Source: JAWMQL01 sp033283165 (GTDB taxonomy: Bacteria > Pseudomonadota > Gammaproteobacteria > Pseudomonadales > Halieaceae). From it: a stretch of 64,000 nucleotides of DNA. Below the pieces are notes generated by a model. The model made no database searches. It was not told the DNA's origin and was given only the letters and a program-made list of their open reading frames with translations. Where the stretch lies: the NCBI GenBank assembly GCA_033283165.1, contig JAWMQL010000005.1, positions 290,808-354,807 of the forward strand. The letters run 5' to 3'. The position numbers were made by a program, and so were the translations under genes. Below, piece after piece: positions 1 through 6,692 of this stretch. The stretch's first letter is position 1. Each line of letters starts with the position of its first letter.

Positions 1-1198
1 GGGCGATGCCGAGCAGGAAATACATTGCAGGAATGAACCAGACCCGATCGATCAACGGCACTTCCAGCAGGTAGGAAAGGCAGAGGATCAGGGCCACGCC
101 CGCGCTGATTGCTGAGGCCAGGACCATGACCGAGCGGCTGGATTGATCGGCAAACCGCCCCCAGAAGGGCCCGCTGACCAGGCTGGCCGCACCCTGCGCC
201 AAAAGCAGCAGGCCAAGCAGTGCAGCCGTGTTGCCTATGGATTGCTGCGCAAGCAACACGAAAAAAGGCGCACTGAGGGCGGAGGACATGAGCAACGCCC
301 GGGCGATAATAAAGCGCAGGAAAACGGGGTCGCTCCACAGCAGTGACAGCGGTGAGAAAATTGATCGCAGCCCCTGGCTGCCGGTCTCTGTTTCGCCCGG
401 GAATTCCTTTATCCGGGCATACAGCAGCGCCGCGGCAAACCATAAAAAGCCGGCAGCCAACAGGATTTCCGCGAGGTAGCCGGAGGTGTAGTCAGGGCGG
501 CCCGCGTCAGGGTGGCCCGCGTCAGGGTGGCCCGCGTCAGGGTGGCCCGCATCAGGGCGGCCCACGTCAGGGTGGCCCGCATCAGGACCGCCCGCGATCA
601 ACAACGCGATGGCTACCGCTACGGTCACCAGCCCCGCGGTGCTGGAGGCCCAACCCGTCAACTGGCCACGCTGTCCCCTTGGGATGGTTTTCCCCAGTAC
701 ATCTTTGGCGGCGACCGAGCAAAAGCACCTCGCAATACTGAACAGGGACAGGCAGGCCAGAATCAGCAAGCCTGCCGTCACGCCCCGCTGGGTCAGCGCT
801 ATGGCGGCCAGGCCCAGCACACACAAGCCCTGGACCGCCGCACCGGCAACCCAGCTCCACTTGCGCACTGCCCGGCGACGCAGAAAGGCGGCCACGGCAA
901 CCTGGGGAATCAGGGAACCCGATTCGCGGATCGGGACGAACCAGGCAATCAGGTACGGCGGCACACCCACGGCGGTCGCCATCCAGGGCAGCAGCGTTTT
1001 GGCACTGGCCAGGGCATCACCAATTTTGGTCAGCCCGTTACAGATCAGTATCCGAACAAAGTTGCCGGGAGCCTCCACACAGGCCCGCTCCGGAATATCT
1101 TCGCAGGAACTGCTGCTGTCTTCTGAAATCAGCTTCCCATACAACGTCTCGCTGACGCCGCTGGGCGATCGAGAATTCAGGTCCAACTCCTTTGCCAT
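1..1198 (-). CDS. MFS transporter (partial, runs off the left edge)
   Basis: Reading the minus strand from an ATG at 1198 gives one uninterrupted frame of about 399 codons that continues past base 1. The product has many hydrophobic segments alternating with short basic loops such as FLRRRAVRKW, and a second half containing LVSGPFWGRFADQS, a major-facilitator-type cytoplasmic loop motif. I infer an inner-membrane secondary transporter; the substrate cannot be told. A run of seven five-residue units (Pro-Asp-Ala/Val-Gly-His/Arg) lies at about residues 201-236, between predicted membrane segments, and is encoded by a 15-bp tandem repeat. The gene is divergent from nhaA. Small plus-strand open frames over this region are shadows. 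Confidence 0.8.
   Translation of the reverse strand, partial: MAKELDLNSRSPSGVSETLYGKLISEDSSSSCEDIPERACVEAPGNFVRILICNGLTKIGDALASAKTLLPWMATAVGVPPYLIAWFVPIRESGSLIPQVAVAAFLRRRAVRKWSWVAGAAVQGLCVLGLAAIALTQRGVTAGLLILACLSLFSIARCFCSVAAKDVLGKTIPRGQRGQLTGWASSTAGLVTVAVAIALLIAGGPDAGHPDVGRPDAGHPDAGHPDAGHPDAGRPDYTSGYLAEILLAAGFLWFAAALLYARIKEFPGETETGSQGLRSIFSPLSLLWSDPVFLRFIIARALLMSSALSAPFFVLLAQQSIGNTAALLGLLLLAQGAASLVSGPFWGRFADQSSRSVMVLASAISAGVALILCLSYLLEVPLIDRVWFIPAMYFLLGIA
492..596. repeat. 15-bp tandem repeat, seven units, inside the MFS gene
   Basis: Seven consecutive 15-bp units with plus-strand consensus tcagggtggcccgcg, differing at a few positions, the last unit being the most diverged. The unit is a multiple of three, so the transporter frame stays open and gains five residues per unit. 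Copy number is probably variable between strains, which is inference. Confidence 0.95.
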
Positions 1199-1325
1199 CC
1201 CAATACCGTAATTACGAGAGAGACCGGGGCCCGGATCAGGATACACCACGAACCGGCACACTGCCCGAATGCCCCGGCAAACACCATCGGTTGCCAGTTA
1301 CTCGCTTTCATGTGGTAATAACACG

Positions 1326-2717
1326 ATGCAGAGCAATAACTCAGGCAATGGCGCCGCCACCGGGCGCGAGCGCGAGACAGCGCCTATCGAGCGGCCTCTC
1401 GAGCGGGTGCTGACGCCTCTCGAGACCTTCGCCAACAGTCAGGCTACAACTGGTATCGCCCTGCTGCTGGCCGTGGTACTGGCACTGCTGATGGCCAACA
1501 GCGATTATCGCGAACTCTACGAGTCCCTGAACCACCTGCCGTTTACCGTCAGCCTCGGTGACTGGGGCATCAGCATGTCGCTACATCACTGGGTAAACGA
1601 GGGGTTGATGGCCCTGTTCTTTTTTGTCCTGGGGCTGGAGATAAAGCGAGAGTGCCTTGCCGGTGACCTGAGTGACATTCGCAGTTCCGTCCTGGTGCTG
1701 TTCATGTCCGCGGGCGGCATGATCGTGCCGGCGGCAATATATGCCCTGCTCACCTGGACCGGTCCCGAAGGAGCAATCGCCGGCTGGGGGATCCCGATGG
1801 CCACGGACACGGCCTTCGCCATCGGTATATTGAGCCTGCTCGGCGCACGGGCTCCGCGCGGAGCGGTCCTGCTGCTCTCCGCGGTAGCCATCGTCGACGA
1901 TCTAGGCGCGGTGCTGGTCATCACCCTGTTTTACTCGGCAGATATCGACACCACGCAGTTACTTTACGCCGCCCTGGTTTTTGCGTTCATGTGGCTCCTG
2001 AATCTCGGCGGCGTGCGCCGCCCTCTGCCCTACATCGCCGCGGCCATGTTGCTCTGGTGGTACATACTGCAGTCAGGTGTACACACAACCACAGCCGGCA
2101 TACTGGCGGCCCTGACCGTACCGGCCCGCCCTTATGCGGGTACCGGCTGGTTCAGGCGACGTATGAGACGGATTCTCGGCAAGATCGAGCACGCCGATAG
2201 CGCCAGTGACGGGATATTGGACGACCAACGACAACACGAGCTGGTCGAATCCGCGCGCGAGGCGGCCATCAAGGCCACCACGCCGCTGCAGCGCTGGGAG
2301 AGCACACTGGACAAACCGGTCAGCCTGGTCGTGTTGCCACTGTTCGCCTTTCTCAATTCCGGTGTTGTACTGCCCGGCGAAGCCTCCAGCCTGGTGGAGT
2401 CCAGGGTGGTCATCGCTATTGCCATGGGCCTGGCGCTGGGAAAGGTGCTGGGTGTCAGCGTGTTTTCCTGGTTGGGCCTGCGGACGGGCTGGTGCCGCCT
2501 GCCGGAGGGTATCGCGTTCGGCCATCTGATGGGACTCGGGATGCTGGCGGGGATTGGTTTCACCATGTCACTTTTCATCAGCGCGCTCGCATTCAGCGAA
2601 AACGCCGCGTTATTGCAGCAGGCCAAGCTGGGTATACTGGCCGGGTCCTGCGTCGCGGGTATTCTGGGGGCAGCGATATTTCTTTCGATGGCGGCGCGCG
2701 AGCGGCATCAGGACTGA
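1326..2717 (+). CDS. nhaA: Na+/H+ antiporter NhaA
   Basis: Inner-membrane antiporter that exchanges internal Na+ (or Li+) for external protons, for pH and salt homeostasis. The family core is clear: GIPMATDTAFAIGILSLLG, then AIVDDLGAVLVI with the Asp pair at residues 191-192, which corresponds to the ion-binding Asp163/Asp164 of E. coli NhaA, and GIGFTMSLFISALAF near the C-terminus. At 463 residues it is longer than E. coli NhaA because of a hydrophilic N-terminal extension. An alternative in-frame ATG at 1269 adds 19 residues with no signal-like character; neither start has a good Shine-Dalgarno. The last 10 bases overlap the 3' end of the convergent gene. Confidence 0.95.
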   Translation: MQSNNSGNGAATGRERETAPIERPLERVLTPLETFANSQATTGIALLLAVVLALLMANSDYRELYESLNHLPFTVSLGDWGISMSLHHWVNEGLMALFFFVLGLEIKRECLAGDLSDIRSSVLVLFMSAGGMIVPAAIYALLTWTGPEGAIAGWGIPMATDTAFAIGILSLLGARAPRGAVLLLSAVAIVDDLGAVLVITLFYSADIDTTQLLYAALVFAFMWLLNLGGVRRPLPYIAAAMLLWWYILQSGVHTTTAGILAALTVPARPYAGTGWFRRRMRRILGKIEHADSASDGILDDQRQHELVESAREAAIKATTPLQRWESTLDKPVSLVVLPLFAFLNSGVVLPGEASSLVESRVVIAIAMGLALGKVLGVSVFSWLGLRTGWCRLPEGIAFGHLMGLGMLAGIGFTMSLFISALAFSENAALLQQAKLGILAGSCVAGILGAAIFLSMAARERHQD

Positions 2718-3835
2718 CCTGAGTTGTCACCGGGTCGTGGCACGTCGTCAGCGCTGACGTCCTCCCTCGCGGTCTTCTCATCGGCCCACCGGTCTTCTTC
2801 CGGGTCGGCGGCATCCGCTTCCGGAGGCAGTTCCCCCGAGTGCTCCAGGACCAGCGTCACCTGCAGGGCGAAATGATCGGAACCGAAGGCGGGACTGCGC
2901 CTGATATCCACGACTGAGAAATGGGGGCTGTGAAATACGTGGTCCAGAGGCCAGCGCAGGAACCAGTGACCTGCATGAAAGGTGTTGAACAGCCCGCGGC
3001 CCACCCGCGGGTCGAGCAGGCCGCCGACCTTCAGGAACAGGCGTATGGTGTCCGACCACGGAGCATCGTTCAGGTCGCCCACGACGATTGCCGGCAGCTG
3101 GCCCTCAGCCACGCTCCTGGCCACGGCAACAAGTTCCGCGTCACGCGGCGTCGATGTCTCGTTCTCTGTCGGCGCGGGCGGCGCCGGGTGCAATGCATGC
3201 AGACGAACCTTTCGCCCACCGGGCAGACTCAGCAACGCGTGCATCGAAGGGACATCGGACTGCACCAGGTATTCTATCTGGCCATCGGCCAGTGGCAGAC
3301 GGGAAAACACGTGCATACCGTAAAGATTGTCCTTGGGCGCAAACAGCGTGGAGGGGTAGCTCGCCTGCAGCGGCCGCAGTCGCTCCTGCCACCACTGATC
3401 CGTTTCCAGCGTGACCACGATATCCGGCGAATTCAGCCGGATGTAATCAAGCAGCGGGGCGGCATCCCGGTTGGTTTGCAGTACGTTGGCCACCAGTACC
3501 GATAAGCTGTTTCCCGGCTGCGGCGCCGCGGCGGATTGCGCGGTGACCCTGGACAGGGCGGAATAGGGCAGAAGCAACCAGCCGTTGTAGCCAAGACACA
3601 GCAGACAGGCGATGATAGCCACCCGGGTGGGACCAGACAGTGACGCGTCGGCTTGTAAAACGGCCAGGATGCCGCTGAGAACCAGCAACACCATGGCGAG
3701 CCAGAAAAATTGCTGCCGCGGAAAGTCCAGACCGCGTATCCACCAGGTCTCGGCCCGCAACAGTGATGCCAGGGTCATGGCCAGCAACAGGAGGCTCGTG
3801 GTGGCCAGCAACATATCCATATCGGACTGCCCCAT
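2708..3835 (-). CDS. Endonuclease/exonuclease/phosphatase-family membrane protein
   Basis: The N-terminal 90 residues hold about three hydrophobic segments. The C-terminal domain (about residues 110-330) shows the EEP fold signatures: SVLVANVLQTN at the first strand, a Glu in VVTLETD, GDLND near residue 250, LDHVF and the terminal GSDHFAL. In this family these residues coordinate Mg2+ and catalyse phosphodiester or phosphomonoester cleavage. Having several membrane segments before an EEP domain is common in uncharacterised bacterial members; the domain probably faces the periplasm. The last 45 residues are acidic and low-complexity. The substrate is unknown. It is convergent with nhaA and upstream of the PA2778-like gene with a gap of only about 20 bases, so one transcript is possible. 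Confidence 0.8.
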   Translation of the reverse strand: MGQSDMDMLLATTSLLLLAMTLASLLRAETWWIRGLDFPRQQFFWLAMVLLVLSGILAVLQADASLSGPTRVAIIACLLCLGYNGWLLLPYSALSRVTAQSAAAPQPGNSLSVLVANVLQTNRDAAPLLDYIRLNSPDIVVTLETDQWWQERLRPLQASYPSTLFAPKDNLYGMHVFSRLPLADGQIEYLVQSDVPSMHALLSLPGGRKVRLHALHPAPPAPTENETSTPRDAELVAVARSVAEGQLPAIVVGDLNDAPWSDTIRLFLKVGGLLDPRVGRGLFNTFHAGHWFLRWPLDHVFHSPHFSVVDIRRSPAFGSDHFALQVTLVLEHSGELPPEADAADPEEDRWADEKTAREDVSADDVPRPGDNSGQS

Positions 3836-3856
3836 GGAAGAGCGAGCGATAACTGC

Positions 3857-4813
3857 TCAGAACCGAGACTGAATTTCCTTCAGTGTAGCCCGGTATTCGT
3901 CAGCGTAACGACCTCCCAGGCTTACCGCTCGCCGGGCGTGCTGCAGGGCCTGCTGCTGTTCGCCACGGGCGGATAACAACAGCGCCAGGTTATTATGGGC
4001 CGGCGCATACTCCGGATGATACTCCAGCAGGTCCCGGTAGGCCGCTTCGGCCGAAACTGTATCGCCGCCACCGGCATAAGTCTCGGCCAGCATCATTCGC
4101 AGCAGGGTATTTCCAGGCCATCGGGTAACTCCCGCCCGGGCGGCCAGCGTCGCCCGGGTATTCTCGGCGTGCTCCAGATAGTCAGCCAGCGCTGCCACAT
4201 AGTGTTGTTCCGTCAAGGTGGCGGACAGTTGCCCGGGCTGCAGCGCGACAAATCCCCAGAAACCGCTCCTGCGCCAGGTATTTTCGAACACGCTGAGCGG
4301 CGTAACCCGCCGACGTATTGTCCCGGATCGCAGAACGATTTCACCCGCCTGGAGGTCGTAGCCGACTGCAACCGCGTAATGCCAGTTCGGCATCCAGCCG
4401 GGCCCCAGGTTCTGCATTACCAGGACAGGGTTGCCGGCATCGATTTCCGCCAGCAGGGTCGCCAGGGTGGGCGCGATCAGCACCGGGAGCAGTTGCAGTC
4501 GACGGGTGGCGGCGAGCATTTCCGCTTGCAGGCTGCCCTGCCTGTCAGGAATGTAGACCTCGTCCTTCAGTTCCTCCGGTGAAACACTGAGCCCCGCGGG
4601 CGACACCAGCGTGGCCAGGGCAGCCGGCCCGCACTGGTACGCATCCTGCGGGTAAAAAGCCACCTCGTCGAGTTCCCGCGACAGGCTCAGCTCGCCAGAC
4701 CCGGCAGCAGCACTCGCCAGCAGTTGCTCCGACTGCGGCGTGCTCACGCACCCGGCCAACAGCAGGGCCACCATCAAGACGACCATTCGCCGGGCCGAAA
4801 TCCCCCTGCTCAC
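3857..4813 (-). CDS. PA2778-family cysteine peptidase, lipoprotein, C39-like with TPR
   Basis: The start is placed at GTG 4813, giving Met-Ser-Arg-Gly-Ile-Ser-Ala-Arg-Arg before a hydrophobic stretch and a lipobox (LLAGC); a TTG at 4822 is also in frame. The peptidase-like domain has YQCGPAAL with the presumed nucleophile Cys61 and WHYAVAVGYD with the presumed His, in the order seen in C39-like cysteine peptidases. The last 100 residues contain TPR-like helices (AEAAYRDLLEYHPEYAPAHN). Proteins of this type are typically paired with a PA2779-like gene, as here, where the partner lies 55 bases upstream on the same strand. The biological substrate of the pair is not established. It is likely outer-membrane anchored. 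Confidence 0.8.
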   Translation of the reverse strand: MSRGISARRMVVLMVALLLAGCVSTPQSEQLLASAAAGSGELSLSRELDEVAFYPQDAYQCGPAALATLVSPAGLSVSPEELKDEVYIPDRQGSLQAEMLAATRRLQLLPVLIAPTLATLLAEIDAGNPVLVMQNLGPGWMPNWHYAVAVGYDLQAGEIVLRSGTIRRRVTPLSVFENTWRRSGFWGFVALQPGQLSATLTEQHYVAALADYLEHAENTRATLAARAGVTRWPGNTLLRMMLAETYAGGGDTVSAEAAYRDLLEYHPEYAPAHNNLALLLSARGEQQQALQHARRAVSLGGRYADEYRATLKEIQSRF

Positions 4814-4868
4814 CGGTCTCAAGCAGGCCCGCCGCGGCAGTAAAGGAACCGGATATCAGGTACCCGGG

Positions 4869-5252
4869 CTACACTTTCGGGAAGATATCGGTCACCCCGG
4901 CGATGTCCAGCAGTATCAGGATAAGCAATACCAGGGCAATGGTTCCCAGAGCGCCGGATCCCGCCGGGAGACGCTCGATATTCTGCTGCAGGGCAGAGAC
5001 CTCGGCGTCAGTCAGGCTGGCGACGCGGGCCTGGGCATTTACCGGATCGACGCCCAACTCAGACAGTTGCCTGGCGACATCCTCACGGGCCACCAGGGAC
5101 AGGAGTTGTGCCCTCTGGTCACTGACCACCTGTTCCTGCAGCAGCAGTCTGGAATCGATCATGGCCGCATTCACGGTGCTGCACAGGCTGCCCCCGGGAA
5201 CCAGGATCACCAGAAAATAAATAAGGAATTTCCTGAAGTTAGCATTTTTCAT
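4869..5252 (-). CDS. PA2779-family protein
   Basis: A 127-residue protein with an N-terminal signal-like hydrophobic segment (FLIYFLVILVPGGS), a soluble helical middle part and a C-terminal hydrophobic segment (GTIALVLLILILLDIAGVTDIFPKV). That two-hydrophobic-end layout and the closing DI-G-x-TD-x-FPK pattern are characteristic of PA2779-like proteins. ATG 5252 is preferred over the TTG at 5267 because GGGGG lies 8 bases upstream. It is the promoter-proximal gene of the pair with the cysteine peptidase. No catalytic residues are evident; I infer a membrane partner or substrate of the peptidase. Confidence 0.8.
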   Translation of the reverse strand: MKNANFRKFLIYFLVILVPGGSLCSTVNAAMIDSRLLLQEQVVSDQRAQLLSLVAREDVARQLSELGVDPVNAQARVASLTDAEVSALQQNIERLPAGSGALGTIALVLLILILLDIAGVTDIFPKV

Positions 5253-5386
5253 CGTTTTTACCCCCAATGACGGTCGTTGGATTCGCAGCGCATTGCTTTC
5301 ACTCCCCCAGTCGTGTCACACAGCGCAGCTGCCTAACTTTACCATAGACGCCCGGCATGATCGCCCGGGTGTACTGCGGCGGTGGC

Positions 5387-5800
5387 CTACGCCGAATTTC
5401 GCTCCCCCGGCAGGTCACTGAGGTACTGCACAAACTCCACCTCAAACCCTGCGGGATCGATGTAGTAGATGTTGCGGCGATGGGGCGCTTTCGCGCCGTC
5501 CTTCGACGGTTCGAACCCCGCTTCTGCCATGCGCACAACCAGGGCATCCAGGTTATTGATAACGAAGGCAAAATGAGCAAAGCCCACCTGGTGACCGCCC
5601 AGCTCGCGGTTGTTACCCTCGCCGTGATCACTCATCGCCAGGTATTGGTAATCGTCACCGAAATGCAGCCAGGTGCGAGGCTTGCCGTACCACTCTCCCC
5701 GGGCCTTGTCACGAATGCGCCAGTGAGGAAAGGCGGCGCGATAAAACGCCAGGGCGGCGTCCAGATCCGAAACGACCAGGTTAACGTGTTCTAAATACAT
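5387..5800 (-). CDS. VOC (glyoxalase-fold) family protein
   Basis: A 137-residue single VOC module. It begins with MYLEHVNLVVSDLDAALAFY, continues with HFAFVINNLDALVVRMAEAG and ends with YYIDPAGFEVEFVQYL, so a His near the N-terminus, a central His and a C-terminal Glu are in the usual metal-ligand places of glyoxalase/dioxygenase-fold proteins. ATG 5800 is chosen over an ATG at 5821 because GGAGG sits 8 bases upstream. The gene is divergent from soxR and its promoter contains a SoxR box with the 19-bp spacer typical of SoxR-activated promoters. A role in handling a redox-cycling compound or reactive aldehyde is inferred from this context. Confidence 0.85.
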   Translation of the reverse strand: MYLEHVNLVVSDLDAALAFYRAAFPHWRIRDKARGEWYGKPRTWLHFGDDYQYLAMSDHGEGNNRELGGHQVGFAHFAFVINNLDALVVRMAEAGFEPSKDGAKAPHRRNIYYIDPAGFEVEFVQYLSDLPGERNSA

Positions 5801-5834
5801 GATGGTGTCCTCCAGTTCCAAACCAACGGAGGAG

Positions 5835-5865
5835 ATGCTAATACCTCAACCTAACTTGAGGTAAA
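5835..5865 (-). promoter_or_regulatory. SoxR-type promoter of the VOC gene with SoxR box
   Basis: The palindrome cctcaacctaacttgagg at 5844-5861 closely matches the known SoxR operator (CCTCAAGTTAACTTGAGG type). Read on the minus strand it lies between a -35 TTTACC (5860-5865) and a -10 TAGCAT (5835-5840) separated by 19 bases, the long spacer that MerR-family activators such as SoxR correct by DNA distortion. Confidence 0.8.
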
Positions 5866-5884
5866 GCGTTATTTTGCGTAAAAC
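5856..5884 (+). promoter_or_regulatory. Candidate soxR promoter overlapping the SoxR box
   Basis: On the plus strand TTGAGG (5856-5861), 17 bases, then TAAAAC (5879-5884) resembles a sigma70 promoter. Its -35 hexamer is the right half of the SoxR box, which would allow autoregulation. Match quality is moderate. Confidence 0.45.
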
Positions 5885-5907
5885 TGTGTGAAACGTTCGG
5901 AGGTACT

Positions 5908-6348
5908 ATGGAAGATGCGACCTGGAGTGTGGGCAGGGTGGCGAAACGCAGCGGCGTCAAGGTCAGTACCCTGCATTTTTACGAGAAGCGGGGCCTGATC
6001 CGCAGCTGGCGCAATGCCGGCAACCAGCGACGTTATAAGCCCGACGTGCTGCGGCGCATTGCGGTGATTAAAGCCGCCCAGAAGATGGGTATCAGCCTGG
6101 AGGACGTCAAACGGGCGCTGGCTGCTCTACCCGAAAACCGCACGCCAACCATCGACGACTGGGCCACCCTGTCGGCCCGCTGGCGCGACGACCTGGACGA
6201 CCGCATCGCCTACCTCGAGCGGCTCCGCGATTCCCTGACCGGCTGCATCGGTTGTGGTTGCCTGTCGCTCAGAAATTGTCCGATCTATAACGAGAACGAC
6301 CGGTTGGCAGCCGAGGGCAGCGGCCCCGTGATACTCGATCGCGGCTAG
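5908..6348 (+). CDS. soxR: Redox-sensitive transcriptional activator SoxR
   Basis: A 146-residue MerR-family regulator. The helix-turn-helix and wing are at residues 7-45 (WSVGRVAKRSGVKVSTLHFY, then NQRRYK), followed by a long dimerisation helix. The [2Fe-2S] cluster ligands are C113, C116, C118 and C124 in the SoxR pattern C-x2-C-x-C-x5-C. In SoxR, oxidation of the cluster by redox-cycling drugs or oxidants activates transcription. The start has GGAGGT immediately upstream. In many non-enteric bacteria SoxR controls a few genes directly without SoxS; the divergent VOC gene with a SoxR box in its promoter is the obvious local target. Confidence 0.95.
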   Translation: MEDATWSVGRVAKRSGVKVSTLHFYEKRGLIRSWRNAGNQRRYKPDVLRRIAVIKAAQKMGISLEDVKRALAALPENRTPTIDDWATLSARWRDDLDDRIAYLERLRDSLTGCIGCGCLSLRNCPIYNENDRLAAEGSGPVILDRG

Positions 6349-6692
6349 CGATACCGATCGCGTAAAATCGGCCAGTCGTGGGCGGCTGACACCGGCCATT
6401 TATTACAAAGCGCTTTTTTGCGGTGATACCCACCTTCAGTACAACACAAAAAACAGTATAAAAAAACAGTCTTTACTGCTTTTAATTTTTGTATTAGGCT
6501 CATGTGACACGCAATAATGATAATAGGTGAGCACGCGATGCACCTACTCTCGCCACCGCAGCGAGCACCTGAACATCTTCCCTTCCCAGGCGCCGGGACC
6601 CACCTCTACCCGGCCGGCAGGGTCTGCCCGATCGGCTATTGTCATTCGCAAGTCAATTCCAGCACTAATTAGCATAAAACAGGGATCGCCTT
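6349..6692. other. Intergenic region upstream of TonB receptor 1
   Basis: This 344-base gap holds an AT-rich stretch at about 6440-6500 in otherwise GC-rich DNA. Two copies of aaaaaacagt lie at 6448-6457 and 6461-6470, a 13-bp period. I expect the promoter and control region of the downstream receptor here, but no strong sigma70 hexamer pair or riboswitch was recognised, and no convincing small gene. Confidence 0.5.

Noticed and set aside
492..596. Short regularly spaced repeats as a possible CRISPR array
   Set aside because: Units are directly adjacent with no spacers, and they encode a peptide repeat.
143..1211. Several overlapping plus-strand open frames at the left edge, suggesting a broken gene
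   Set aside because: The minus strand carries one uninterrupted transporter frame through the whole region, including the tandem repeat.
6401..6420. aaagcgcttttttg as a soxR terminator
   Set aside because: The palindrome has no loop and too short a stem to be a credible intrinsic terminator.
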